From Corylus avellana (lineage: Eukaryota; Streptophyta; Magnoliopsida; Fagales; Betulaceae), in the NCBI RefSeq assembly GCF_901000735.1, contig NC_081542.1, forward strand, positions 20,413,093 through 20,477,092: a DNA stretch of 64,000 nt. The letters run 5' to 3'. The notes beneath the pieces are model-generated. The model did not search any database, was not told the DNA's origin, and saw only the letters and a program-made list of their open reading frames with translations. The position numbers and the translations under genes are program-made. How positions within the stretch are numbered: the stretch's first letter is position 1; each line of letters begins with the position of its first letter. Positions 43,743-54,863 of this stretch are shown here, piece after piece.

Positions 43743-44691
43743 ACTTTGATGTTCTATTTGTAGAAGATCGTATAATTATACTTGTATTGTATTTGCTGTT
43801 TGAAAACAATTCTCATTGCAATAAACGTAGATGATTGTGATCAGCTATAAAGTAACCTTGTTTATCATCCCATGCATTTAGTAGTGGTTAACTTTATCAA
43901 ATAAGAGGCTAGTGCCTATATGTATCAATGTAAACGAGTTTATTTTAATCAATGAATAAATGAGATTTTTTTTTTTTTTTTTTTTTTCAAGCTTTCTTAG
44001 ATAGAGATTTCTCTTTTTGAGTTGTGATTCTTCTTCTTTTAGTGATAAAGTTTTACCAAAATTCTTTTTTGGGTAGTGAGACTTTGGTAAACATAAAATT
44101 TATCTGTCTTTTCTTTTGTTCGTTTTTATCCATTTGAGTAAAATTTTCATCGATTTGTGATTAATTTAAAAAAAAAAAAAACAACCATGGGAAGCCTTCA
44201 AAAAAAAAAAAACCTTATGAAGCGTCGTATAAACTGATGCAGGGTGGTTATCAGCCAAGCTGATATATGCAAGCCCAACAAATGTCCTGCCAGGATGCGA
44301 AGAAGTAGTGACGGAGGAATATATGCAAGCCATTGTGTGGTGCGCTCATGGGCGCGAAGAAACAACACGTGATGAATGACTGTTAAGACAGGTTGATCAG
44401 CGATTTAAGCGATTGGGAGAAGGAATAATTTGAATCTGGTGCATTAAAGAGTGATCTGTTTATAAGGAATTAAGCATGTTTGCATTGTAAAAACCGCTTT
44501 ACTATTCCTTTAGTATTTACCTACCTTGAACACTCCTCCTCGATCAACCTTGGTTATCTCAAATAAATCAATTTTATATCACTGTAAGTCATACTGCTAA
44601 AGCTCTCTTCTCTCTCCTCAAAGTTATCCCCTTCCATCCTCTCCGGCAACTTGGGGAGGAGGGATTTCGACTCCCTCCTCTCCCCTCCCCC
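43743..44691. other. Downstream of the small gene; unassigned
   Basis: Poly-T at 43969-43986 and A-runs at 44168 and 44200. 44220-44690 has no recognised content. It ends in a pyrimidine-rich CTCCTCTCCCCTCCCCC stretch before the gap 44692-44791. Confidence 0.4.
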
Positions 44692-45599
44692 NNNNNNNNN
44701 NNNNNNNNNNNNNNNNNNNNNNNNNNNNNNNNNNNNNNNNNNNNNNNNNNNNNNNNNNNNNNNNNNNNNNNNNNNNNNNNNNNNNNNNNNNATTCTTCGT
44801 GTTAGTGTGTTTTCGTTTTACTTTTAGTTTGTTATTGAGTATTATTTATATTTAAGAATCAACATTTCTTAATAGTTGTTGTTGTTTTTAAATACAGCAG
44901 TCAAAATTTTTAAAAATCATGAATTCTATTTATATGGTTTCTTTACTTTATTTTGTATCATTACTTTATTAAAAGATTTGCAGGTTCAATTTTCTTTAAT
45001 TAAAATTGCATTTTTAGAATTAAGATAATATGTTTTTATATTCCAATGTTATTTTCTGAATTTGACACTGAATTTAGAAAAAAGATGAGAGGGAGTTTTC
45101 AATCGTTTTTTCTCAATGAAAAAAATATACTACAATTCTTTTTTTTTTTTTTTTGCTATAACAGTTCTTTTCAATTATATTAGTATCTTCATTATTTTAT
45201 CTTTATCCTATGGTTATGTTCTTCCATTTTTCGTTTGTGTCCCTTATATTTTTTTCAAATTTATATATTATTTTTCTTTCAAATTGATTACTTCTCTTTT
45301 GTAATCAAATTGACATATGGATTCTTTACTTTATTTTGTATCATTACTTTATTAAAAGATTTGTAGGTTAATTTTCTTTAATTAAAATTACATTTTCAAA
45401 ATTAAGATAATATATTTTTTAAAATATATTACTGTGCTAATGGAAAATTATAATGTGTTTTTATATTCCAATGTTATTTTCTAAATTTTACACTCAATTT
45501 AGAAAAAAAGATGAGAGGGAGTTTCCAATTGTTTTTTTTCTCAATGAAAAAAATATACTACAATTCCTTTTTTTTTTTTTTTTTTGCTATAACAATCAT

Positions 45600-47505
45600 T
45601 GTAACACCCTAGATAATTATTAAGTTTATTATGTAAATACTTAGTTGCATTGCGGTTGAGAAAAGAATCCACTGAAGGGTACTCAAGCGAAAAAAGGTAA
45701 GTATTTTACTTACTAGGCAAAATGTACTATTTTTAAAGTATAAAAGATGTTTTGCTTGAACGATTGATGTATGATGTTTTGAGATACTATGATTGTTGGT
45801 GATGTTCTATGAGATGTGTTGGATGAATGTTTGATGTAATGTTTCTATAAGCTTTTATGGATTTGCATGATAATGTGATGATTATGTTGTCATGAGTATT
45901 TCGATAATTCGTATGGTTTACCACATGATTCTATGATTTTATGATATGAGTTACGACAGCATATGATTGTATGAAAATGATGTTAAAAGAAAGGTAACTA
46001 GTCTTACTTTGTAGATGGCCCAAGTACGGGCAAGCAAAATAAGGTTAGGGATAAATGATGATAAAGAAAAGGTAACTAGTCTTACTTTGTAGATGGCCCA
46101 AGTAGCGGCAAGCAAAGTAAGGCTAGGGACAAATGATGTTAAAGAAAAGGTAACTGGCCTTACTTTGTAGATGGCCCAAGTAGCGGCAAGCAAAGTAAGG
46201 TTAAGGACAAACGATGTTAAAGGAGAGGTAACTGGTCTTACCTTGTAGATGGCCCAAGTAGCGGCAAGCAAAGTAAGAACGGTCCTTGTTTTGTAGATGG
46301 CACAAGTAGGGGCAAGCAAAACAAGGATTGGCCTTACTCTGTAGATGGTACAAGTAGGGGCAATCAGAGTAAGGACAGAGACAAATAATGTTAAAGGAAA
46401 GGTAACTGTTCTTACTTTGTAGATGGCACAAGTAGCAGCAAGCAAAGTAAGAACGGCCCTTGTTTTGTAGATGGCACAAGTAGGAGCAAGCAAAACAAGG
46501 ATTGGCCTTACTCTGTAGATGGCACAAGTAGTGGCAAGTAGAGTAAGGACATGGACAAATGGTACACAGAGAAACAAGAAACAAGAATGACAATGATGAG
46601 CATGAGCTTGCATGGCATATGAATATTATAATGATGATGATGATATATGATGCTTGCATTGTTGCATATGATGATTTTTATGCTAGACGTATCGGTATGC
46701 ATACGAGACGGGAGATGGAACCGTGCGTATGTATATCGTTATGAATAGATGATTCGTGGTGACTTTTCATATGTTTTATTGCTAAGTTATATAATATGTA
46801 AGTATGTATAAAGTTAGATGGGTTAGTATGTGCATGTTCCGAGAGCGGAAGATCGGGCTTACGTATACTTTCACAACTGATCTAGTATGTTTTCAAATGA
46901 TGATTCTTTTTGAAAGCCTAGTGAGTCCTATACTGCTGAGCGTCTCTATTTTTATGGAGACGGCGGGCTCATAAAATTCGCCTGCATCATGGGTGGTGGT
47001 GATTCCTGTGATGCAGACGATGTTGTTGATGCAAGTACAATGACCCTAGATGATGATTCAGTGGCTATGTATCTGGGTTACCACGGTGTCTGAGGCCTGG
47101 ACACATTGGATGTTTATTTTGTAGGACTAGTTGATAGCCCTCTTTTGTGGAGCATTCATGTATATGCTTAGGCATTGTTATTTTGTATATGGCTCATGTC
47201 GTATGTGACATTTCTGTATAGCCATTCTTTTGTATGTAAGCTTTACTCACATAGATGTATTTGTCAGCTCTAATGTATTATGTTATGTCTTATGATATTT
47301 ATATTCCGCTGCAAGGATATGAACTCTGATGAATCATGAATGATGCATATAACTCTGTGAGACTTATGATATTGTCAATCAGGTTAATGCATGGGTTCAT
47401 GGCATACTACGGTATCGCCATGCCACTGTGACAATCTGCTTGTTGTGGGTTATTGGTTTTTAAAAGAAAAACTTTTAGTCATGTTTTATTAAGCGGGTCG
47501 TCACA
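45600..47505 (+). mobile_element. Solo LTR, 1906 bp, Ty3/gypsy (Tekay-like), target duplication ATCAT
   Basis: Opens TGTAACACCCTAG and closes GGGTCGTCACA. ATCAT flanks it at 45595-45599 and 47506-47510, and the host sequence (GCTATAACA...TTTTCAATTAT) is continuous across it, as the parallel copy at 45150-45180 shows. Length and ends resemble chromovirus Tekay/Del LTRs. No primer site, polypurine tract or gene lies inside, so it is a solo LTR. The tandem repeats at 45985-46560 are part of it. Confidence 0.9.
45985..46560. repeat. 78-bp tandem repeat inside the solo LTR
   Basis: GGTAACTRGTCTTAC recurs at about 45993, 46071, 46149 and 46227, a 78-bp period. After that a shorter variant built on TTTGTAGATGGCACAAGTAG and GGCAAGCAAA continues to 46560. 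On the minus strand the repeat keeps open frames of up to 220 codons (LLAATCAIYKVR repeats) because the period is a multiple of three. Confidence 0.9.
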
Positions 47506-47814
47506 ATCATTTTCAATTATATTAGTATTTTCATTATTTTATCTTTATCCTATGGTTATGCTCTTCCATTTTCCGTTCCCTTATATTTTTTTTTCAAATT
47601 TATATATTATTTTTATTCAAATTGATTACTTCTCTTTTGTAATATATTTAATTATATTAATGAAGAAAACAAAAGGTTCCCAAATTTCGTCTTTTTGTCT
47701 TTTTTTTTTTATTATTATTTTTTATTATTATTTTTTATTCTTTATGTCTTCTCTTGCTTTCTGTTTATATCCTACAACTAAAACATAGGGGTTTTATTTA
47801 GGATGCATTTAATT

Positions 47815-47950
47815 TTTTTTTTTTTAAGAAAAAATTGTTAAAATTTCATTAATCACAAATATAGACAGTTCAGGTTGATCTGTCAAAACAATATCACGAA
47901 TACATCTTGGTATATCAAAAGACCAAGACTTCTCCACAACTTGTAAACAT
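47815..47950 (-). mobile_element. 5'-truncated LINE with 13-bp target duplication
   Basis: The plus strand begins with a poly-T run, then TTAAGAAAAAATTG and AAATTTCATTAATCAC. Reversed, this is the typical ...TTAATGAAATTTT...poly-A end of plant L1 elements. GATGCATTTAATT flanks both sides (47802-47814 and 47951-47963). Only about 135 bp of the 3' end is present. Confidence 0.8.
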
Positions 47951-48291
47951 GATGCATTTAATTGATGTCTTAGCAAAGAAAACAAAAGGTTCCCAAATTC
48001 TCTCTTTCTCTCTCTCTCTCTCTCTCTTTATTTTTTCTTTTTCTTCTCTTACTTTCTATTTATATCTCAATGTTATTGTGTAAATTTTATACTCAATTTA
48101 GGAAAAAAAAAAAAAAAACAGAAAGAGAGAGTTTCCAATTGTTGTTTCTGAATGAAAAAATATACTTTAGTTCTATACTTTTCTTTTTGTTTTCTTTTTG
48201 CTAGAACAGTTCTTTTCAATTATTAGTATTTTATTTTTTCCCTTTTTTTCTCTTTACCGTGTGGTTATGTTCTGCCATTTTCATTTTTGTT

Positions 48292-48332
<41 letters not shown>

Positions 48333-49294
48333 CACACATTATTTTTAGTCAATTAATTACTTTTCTTTTGTAAATTTTACATTGAATTCAGGAAATTAGA
48401 TTTTTTTCCTGTGTATCCTAAAAGTAGTTCATTTTATATATATGTTGTTATGTTATTTCGTTCTTCGTTTTTTTTCCCCTTATATTTTGTTCTAATTTAT
48501 ATAATTTTTTTATTCAAATTTACTATTTTTCTTTTGTAAATTTTACGTTGAATTCAAGGAAATGATAGTGAAAAAGAGGTATGAGGTATGGATTTTTAGA
48601 TTATGTTGATATACTTTTTCCTATAACTCTGAATTTCATTGGAACTAGGGAAAATATAGAGAAAGAGATATTTATTTCATGTTGTATTGTTTTTCCTTTT
48701 TTCCTTGTTTTCTGTTCTAATTTATATATTATTTTCATTCAAATTTCTTATTGTTCTTTTGTAAATTTAATTGACTTTGTTGCTCATTATGTTTTTTTGT
48801 GTTCTAATATTCCTTCTACGATTTTTTATCTCTTTCTTTGATTAAAGAAATAAAACTACTCCTATGAGAATAAATATTTTAATATGTTTTATGGGTCTTA
48901 TGATTTAAGGGTCTTATGTTTTAACCCATTCCACATTTTCTTCTTGCTGTTTTGTTTTTTCTTTACACTTCTTTCCTTTTTAAATTACACATATGAGAAT
49001 TTTTAATTTGTTTTAATTTATATGGATTAAAACTAAAATTATATATGGTTCTTATCAAAGTATATTTTTATGTGATTTATATATTCATGCAAACTTATGT
49101 GTAATTGTGTCACTATGTTTAACAATATACTGTTGAATAACCTTTAGTTTTTTTTAAAAAAATTAAAATAGGCATGATAGATCTTTTTACACGAATTCTT
49201 TGACCTATAATAAAAAATACAATGGAGATGTGTTTTAAGTTTTAAAATTAAATTATAATGAATAATTCCGCGCATAGCGCGGGTTCTAAGCTAG

Positions 49295-50480
49295 TTTATA
49301 TATATATGCATATGCAATACATTAATAGTTTATTTTTCTACTTTCAAATTGTCATAACTTTGGTTAAAAAGTATGAATTGTTGTTGGTCTAATATTTTAA
49401 AGGATCCATACTGTCTTGGTGAGAGAGATATGAGCAGAGAGAAGAAGTTTTTCCTTTTAAGCTTTATCAAGGATGCCAGGTTTAGTCCAGAGTTACGGAT
49501 AATATATTTTCAAATTAGTCCAGATGTTTGGTAGAGTCTCAGTATCAAAGAGAAAGGAAATCACCCTACAAAAAGAAAAATTCCATCTCAATAGCTTAGA
49601 CTTATTGTAGGGAAAGACAACCATAAAATAATTGTAAAAAAGAAATTTAACCTATGTTGAGAAAAAATATTAATCAAAAGATTAAAATTATTATTTTCTA
49701 TCATGTCAGAAGTACAAAGGATCTCTTGTTTTATGGTCCATACACGTAAGCTGTATATATATATATATATTCACACAATCAGAACCATGCAATAGTAATC
49801 AGCCGAAGTTTTAGTTATCGATCTCTTTCACTGTACTAACAACGAAGGACCTCTTGTTTTGTGGTCCACACAAAAACCGTCGGGTCAGAAGAAAAAAACA
49901 AAAAATGTTCACACGTCAAGAAAATTGAGAAATTGATCTTTACAAATAAATCACAATATGACATGCAATACATTAATAGTTATTTTTCTACTTCTAATTT
50001 GTGTAAATTTCCTTAAAATTACGAATTAATGTGTTATTAATTTAAGTAAATTAGATTTCTTGGTTTTGCATTATCATTTTTGATGTTAAGGATAATATAT
50101 TGATCTTAAAATGTCATCAAACGAGTATCACTAGTTGGACACTTTTTTTAGTTTCATATTTATTTTTTCCTCCCTCTCAAAATATAGACATTTTGCTTTG
50201 TGATCCACTTTACACACAACTTCAACATGTGATGGATCACAGGGATCAAATGAGTATAATTTGGGGTTGTTGAGAGGGTGTTATTATCGTCTGACCAGGC
50301 TGTTTGCATTGTACAATCTTTTCTTGCGATCCACACACAGACTCAACGGTGCATTATTAAGTTGCATCAGTTTTTGGTTGAGGTGTTATTATCGTTTGAC
50401 ATGCATGCATGACTGTTTGCATACTAAATTCATTTTTGTAATGGATTATTGTTTACTATTATGTATATTAAATTATTTTT
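49295..50480. repeat. Inverted, rearranged copies of the 35-38 kb repeat family
   Basis: 49420-49490 matches the inverse of about 35490-35590 (AGAGATATGAGCAGAGAGAA, AAGGATGCCA). 49715-49935 matches the inverse of about 36230-36420 (TATGGTCCATACACGTAAG, AAGGACCTCTTGTTTT, GTGGTCCACACAAAAAC). 50260-50430 contains two loose copies of GTGTTATTATCGTYTGAC and GACTGTTTGCAT. No gene seen. Confidence 0.6.
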
Positions 50481-50489
50481 GACTGATTG

Positions 50490-50660
50490 ATTCTCAAGGT
50501 GTATTTTCTACTTACTATACCTGGACAGAAGACTTAGATAGCGATGTATAAGAGGATAATAAATCAACAATAGACTTATAAGTTAATGTGAGAAAGACAA
50601 ATGCCTGTTTAGAGAGTGATGTATGAGAGGATAATTAATCAACAATAAACCCATAAGTTT
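50490..50660 (-). repeat. Inverted copies of the 78-bp minisatellite
   Basis: Two units containing GAGGATAATAAATCAACAAT, AGACTTATAAGTTAATGTG and GATGTATGAGAGGATAATTA are the inverse of the minisatellite at 37130-39180. Confidence 0.75.
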
Positions 50661-50726
50661 GAAAGAAAAGATAATAGCGGAATAACAAAACAAATATAAG
50701 GATTTTATGTAGTTCGGTCTATGACT

Positions 50727-50838
50727 TTTTTTTTTTTTTTTTGACATGTCCACACAAGGAGGAGAGAGAATTCGAACTAGTGACCCCCGCTTCATAAGCC
50801 GTGGTCCCCAATCAATTGAGCTACCCTTTAGGGACCTA
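50727..50838 (-). mobile_element. tRNA-derived SINE with A-tail
   Basis: The minus strand reads a start near CTAGGTCCCTAAAGG, an A-box-like TAGCTCAATTGATTGG and, about 35 bp later, a B-box-like GTTCGAATTC, ending in poly-A (plus-strand T-run at 50727-50742). Target duplication not resolved. Confidence 0.7.
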
Positions 50839-50930
50839 GACATCCTTAAGGCTTAGATTTTTAGTTTTATATAGGTTATCAATTTTATTTGTAATTCAAT
50901 AATAGGTTTGATCCAAAGTTTTAAGTTCTA

Positions 50931-50970
<40 letters not shown>

Positions 50971-51297
50971 TGTAACAAACTGCATTAATTCATCCAAATA
51001 AAAGAGATTACAACAACAAAGAACAAAATGAAAATGCAAGCTTAACAGCAGAAACTGATATAGACAGACTCCAAGCACCTCAAAGTACTGGAAGAAGATA
51101 GTAACTTGCGAATGCAGCTGATGAAAGCTGCGGCGCACTTTGATGGATAAAACTATCTAAGGTAAGAAAACTCCTATAAACTTAAATCTACACAAGCTTC
51201 CAAAGAAACTGTGAAGATAAAGAAGATACATAACAAGGAAAAAGAGATTCCTTTCACAGCCAGAGAGTCTGAAGCCCAACCAGTTTAGGTTATTTTT
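50839..51297. other. Unassigned; (TA)n microsatellite
   Basis: (AT)n at about 50933-50970. The stretch 50985-51290 has no recognised coding content. It may contain the far side of the gene fragment seen to the right of the LTR element, but I could not align it to anything. Confidence 0.35.
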
Positions 51298-52167
51298 TGA
51301 AAAACGCTATGCCGACTCCAAAAACTTGTTTATCACAATTTATGCGGAATTAATATTATGTAGCAAAAAACAATTCAATCACCCAAAATATATAAAGCAA
51401 TAAAGAGGCAGACACAGATATTTTGGTTATGAAGAGGAAATCTTTTAGAAACCGATCTAAAAGTAAAACTTCTCCGGGGCAGCCAAACCCAGGAAATCAC
51501 TATCAAAAGATTATCCAGAGATTACAGACACTAGGAACACTTACAACCCTTTGCAAGGCCTTGGCTCTGTAAGATCGACAAGCCTACAACTCGTCTCCTT
51601 GCTCACAATCTTCTTCAACGTGATTCTCCTTTACCGGACCTTCCGATAGACTTCTCAACTGTAGATTTATCAAAGGAATAATTAAAACTCTAAGAGATTC
51701 AATTTAGCGCTCACCACATATGATCTCTCTTAGCACAGCCTCTGACGAACTCTCTGGGGGTGAAAATTCGTACTACTCTCTTCTATAATGATGCATATAT
51801 ACCCCCGACAAAACCCTAGACTTAACCCACTTAAAATCACGTTTTTGGGCCTAAAACTTACGGGGTGTCCGGACATGTTAATGGGCGGTCCGGACACGGC
51901 TTTGCGGAGCAAGATTTTAGTTTCTGGAAATGAGGTCCGGACCCGGGGAATTGAGGTCCGGACCCGGCCTGTCCAGTCTTGATCAACAGCTCCGATCGAT
52001 AGGCGTTTGTGGTCCGATTGAGCTGAAATTTTGCAGGGACATTCATAACACATGAATCTACATTATGAACGGTGAAGATTGGATTCTGAGCATCTATATC
52101 AGTGTTTGAGCCGTGAACAGTAGCATATGCATTTTGGAACTGAAGTAAGCCAACACAAGAACTAACA
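51298..52167 (-). repeat. 3' LTR of the gag-only element
   Basis: 870 bp, partner of 54864-55736. It contains CTCCGGGGCAGCCAAACCC, shared with the solo LTR at 5404-6440, and three GGTCCGGAC motifs at 51887-51965. Confidence 0.95.
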
Positions 52168-53812
52168 AACTCCTCCTTTGGCAATTCAGTGACAAAACCA
52201 AAATGTCGAGCCAATCCCATCATCTCCCCATATTTACTCCCCCTTTTTGTCACAGAATGACAAAAGGTCTTCATGTTTCCTGAAACACTTCACAAAATAT
52301 ATCAAGGCATATGTGGAACAAGAAGACATAAATAAAACTCATGATAAAAAAATGACGTAGAATGCGTGATTATAAAGAAACATCAACAAAACTCCCCCTC
52401 AATGTATGACTCAATTAACAACAGGAAACTGAAAATGCAAAGCATGTTTCTCCCCTTTAAAAGTTAAATGAACACACATGATAACACATCAATGACTCAT
52501 GTATTGCACAATGAATATCCAAACATGCTCCAAATATGTAAAATATACATGAGACTAGAAATGGCTAGAAACTCATATTGCTTAACCCAAGCCAAGAAAA
52601 TGTTCCATTCAACTTATGCTTGTGTGGTGTGTGGGTAAGCCATCCAAAGAGAAAAAATTTCAATTTACAAAATGAGGAGAAAGTTTCACCACCATGAGGT
52701 TTTGACAAGTATATCAAATCAAAAGTTAAACCTTATCATACTAGGGCCTAGCCACTCTCATCCTATACATTTCTCTTTGTAAAATATTTTGCACAAGTTT
52801 GACACAGTGAAATAAATTCCTTTTGGAATATGATCTTTTGATTTTATTTGTTTCACTATTTTGTTTATTTTTCTCTTTGAAAAAGTGTCCTTAAACTTTT
52901 GGTGCTTATCACAAAAGAGAAAGCAGGAATTTTTAAGCCCTAAGTTCAACTAGCATATGGTCAATTTGAAAAATATGACTAGTCAAAAACCTCATATAGC
53001 TACCTAACAGACCTCACAAATAAAGTGAAACAAAACCTCAATTTAAGCTTAAATGTGCACAAAAGATAAAGCATAGGCAAAATGTACCACATAAGCTCAG
53101 GCTTTAGGTAACCACAAAAACAACTCCATTGACACAAATTTTCATCTCATGCATATTAAGAACATTCCAAGACGTAAGGAATTACATCCATAAAACGCAA
53201 CATGAGAAATTAATGGACTATCTAGGTGCATAAGACAAAAGAAAGAAAAAGAAACAATCAAAGTAACATATTTTTGTCTTTTTGAAATTTTTCACAAAAG
53301 AAATGCACACAAAAGAAAAACAAATGCAAAACAAAGAAAAATGCAATGCAAAACAAAACAACATGCTTGAATTGAGATTACAACAGGCAAGACATAAATG
53401 TCCTTTAGCATTAAACTTTCATCACATCTTATAGGTCCCACTACAAAATAATGATTTGGTTTAATAACTACTTCTAGGTCTTCACAAGACATTACACATT
53501 CCTGAACATTTGATTAGCAAGTAGACAAAAATCTTGGTGGTCCGCACACAACATCTCATCTATAAGCTTTTCAAAGATCATGATATATGAATTTCTTGAA
53601 AAATCCTTTATGAATATGCCTCAAAACATGAATCTCAAAACAATCATGTATATACTCTTCATACAGAAAGTGTAACAACAAAAACAATGCAATGCATAAA
53701 CAATAAAACAAAAACAAAAAAAAATGCAAAAAAAAAAAAAAACAACATGTTCTAGGATATTACAAAATAAGCAAAACAATCAATCCTAGGCATGTTATTG
53801 ACTCACCTAACT
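52168..53812 (-). other. Noncoding interior of the gag-only element
   Basis: Between the gag stop and the 3' LTR lies 1.6 kb of A-rich sequence without pol motifs. ACTCCCCCTCAATG occurs at 52389 and near 53834. On the minus strand the polypurine tract AAAGGAGGAGTT lies next to 52167. Confidence 0.7.
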
Positions 53813-54793
53813 TTAGGTGAGATCACTACCACTCCCCCTCAATGGGTGAATGATATCATCCTTCCTAACCCACACTTGAGAAATCTTAGGTCTAGACTTA
53901 TGACTTTGCTCAAACTTATCTAGCCTAGATAGCACTTCTCTCATCATTATGACCAAACCCTCACTTTCTTTCCTAGAATAGGAATTTTCACTTTTATGCT
54001 TATGGGATTTCAAATCAAAACAATTTGATCGAATATGACCAACCTTTCCACAATGATGACAAGTGAGCACAAACCTTTTAGAAGGTAATTTTCTATGAGG
54101 ATGCATGACTCTAAGCTTAGGGTAAGATGCATGATGCTTAACATAAATTTTCTTACATTTCTTACCATGGAGAGTCGGAGCAGCTGCATGATTTTCTTTC
54201 TTTGGAGCAGCTTTGAATTTCCAACAGTTTGGTCTAATGTGACCAACAATCCCACAATGATGGCATGTAGGAAAAAACTTACCTTGAGTTTGTTTAACTG
54301 AAGGAGTCTTAGAAAAATTAGCCTTGGTTTCTTTAACATTCACAGGCTTAACATTCAAGGACTCATTAGAAACATGTGAAGTAGATGCACCAACATTATC
54401 AACAATCATACTAGGCTTGTTAGGAACAAATTCTTCAGTACAAAGAAAACTTTTCAAATTATCACTAGAGAAATTTCGTGAGAGTTCCTTAGAAACATTC
54501 AATTCATTCTCAAGTGATAAAGACTTTTCAACAAGCACAGAAATCTCAGATTTCAAAGAATCAATCAAGATATGTGATTTAGACAAATCATTCGCCAAAG
54601 ATTCTTTATCAGATTTCAAAGAATCAATTAGGACATATGATTCAGACAATTCATTAACAATAGATTCATTCACATGTTTAAGATCTTGAAAATCTCCCAA
54701 ACAATTTGTGTATTGATGTCTCAAAATAGTGAATTTTTCCAACAAATTGTTGAAGGAGTTTATAAGATCATATTCCCCTTGAGAAGTATTCAT
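53813..54793 (-). CDS. Gag-like protein with two CCHC zinc knuckles
   Basis: 326 residues from ATG at 54793 (57 bp after the primer site) to TGA or TAG before 53813, with no interruption. Residues 15-110 form a probable coiled coil with a repeated SHILIDSLKS/SYVLIDSLKS motif. Two retroviral-type knuckles follow: CHHCGIVGHIRPNC (C177, C180, H185, C190) and CHHCGKVGHIRSNC (C245, C248, H253, C258), each preceded by basic stretches. The C-terminus reads SQVWVRKDDIIHPLRGSGSD, as in gag ends of some copia elements. The N-terminal gag domain usual in copia polyproteins is not evident, so this looks like the central and C-terminal part of gag. It presumably binds the element's RNA. The intact frame despite about 4% LTR divergence is notable. 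Confidence 0.9.
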   Translation of the reverse strand: MNTSQGEYDLINSFNNLLEKFTILRHQYTNCLGDFQDLKHVNESIVNELSESYVLIDSLKSDKESLANDLSKSHILIDSLKSEISVLVEKSLSLENELNVSKELSRNFSSDNLKSFLCTEEFVPNKPSMIVDNVGASTSHVSNESLNVKPVNVKETKANFSKTPSVKQTQGKFFPTCHHCGIVGHIRPNCWKFKAAPKKENHAAAPTLHGKKCKKIYVKHHASYPKLRVMHPHRKLPSKRFVLTCHHCGKVGHIRSNCFDLKSHKHKSENSYSRKESEGLVIMMREVLSRLDKFEQSHKSRPKISQVWVRKDDIIHPLRGSGSDLT

Positions 54794-54849
54794 AGCAAAC
54801 AGGAGTCAACAGATCTCACTCAAGAATTTAATCCAAACAGAGTGAACCC

Positions 54850-54861
54850 GCTCTGATACCA
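54850..54861 (-). promoter_or_regulatory. Primer-binding site, initiator-Met tRNA type
   Basis: Minus-strand TGGTATCAGAGC two bases inside the 5' LTR edge (54864). Standard primer site of copia elements. Confidence 0.9.
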
Positions 54862-54863
54862 AT

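Larger units (their letters stand above)
44792..49294 (+). mobile_element. AT-rich block ending in a Helitron-like 3' terminus
   Basis: The right end has the Helitron signature: a hairpin CCGCG-CATAG-CGCGG (49268-49283), eight bases later CTAG (49291-49294), followed by T. The upstream block is very T-rich. Segments such as TATCCTATGGTTATG, CAAATTTATATATTATTTT, TACTTCTCTTTTGTAA and TGAGAGGGAGTTT recur at 45070-45300, 45480-45600 with 47506-47640, 48100-48370, 48470-48550 and 48710-48780. No helicase gene is seen, so it would be non-autonomous. The 5' end (TC...) was not found and may lie in or before the gap at 44692. A solo LTR and a LINE piece are inserted in it. Confidence 0.5.

Noticed and set aside
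45951..46613. 220-codon minus-strand open frame with LLAATCAIYKVR repeats
   Set aside because: It is a by-product of the 78-bp tandem repeat inside a solo LTR. The period is a multiple of three, and there is no protein signature.
54095..54689. Plus-strand open frames opposite the gag gene
   Set aside because: The minus-strand frame has two zinc knuckles and the element's regulatory layout; the plus-strand frames are antisense shadows.
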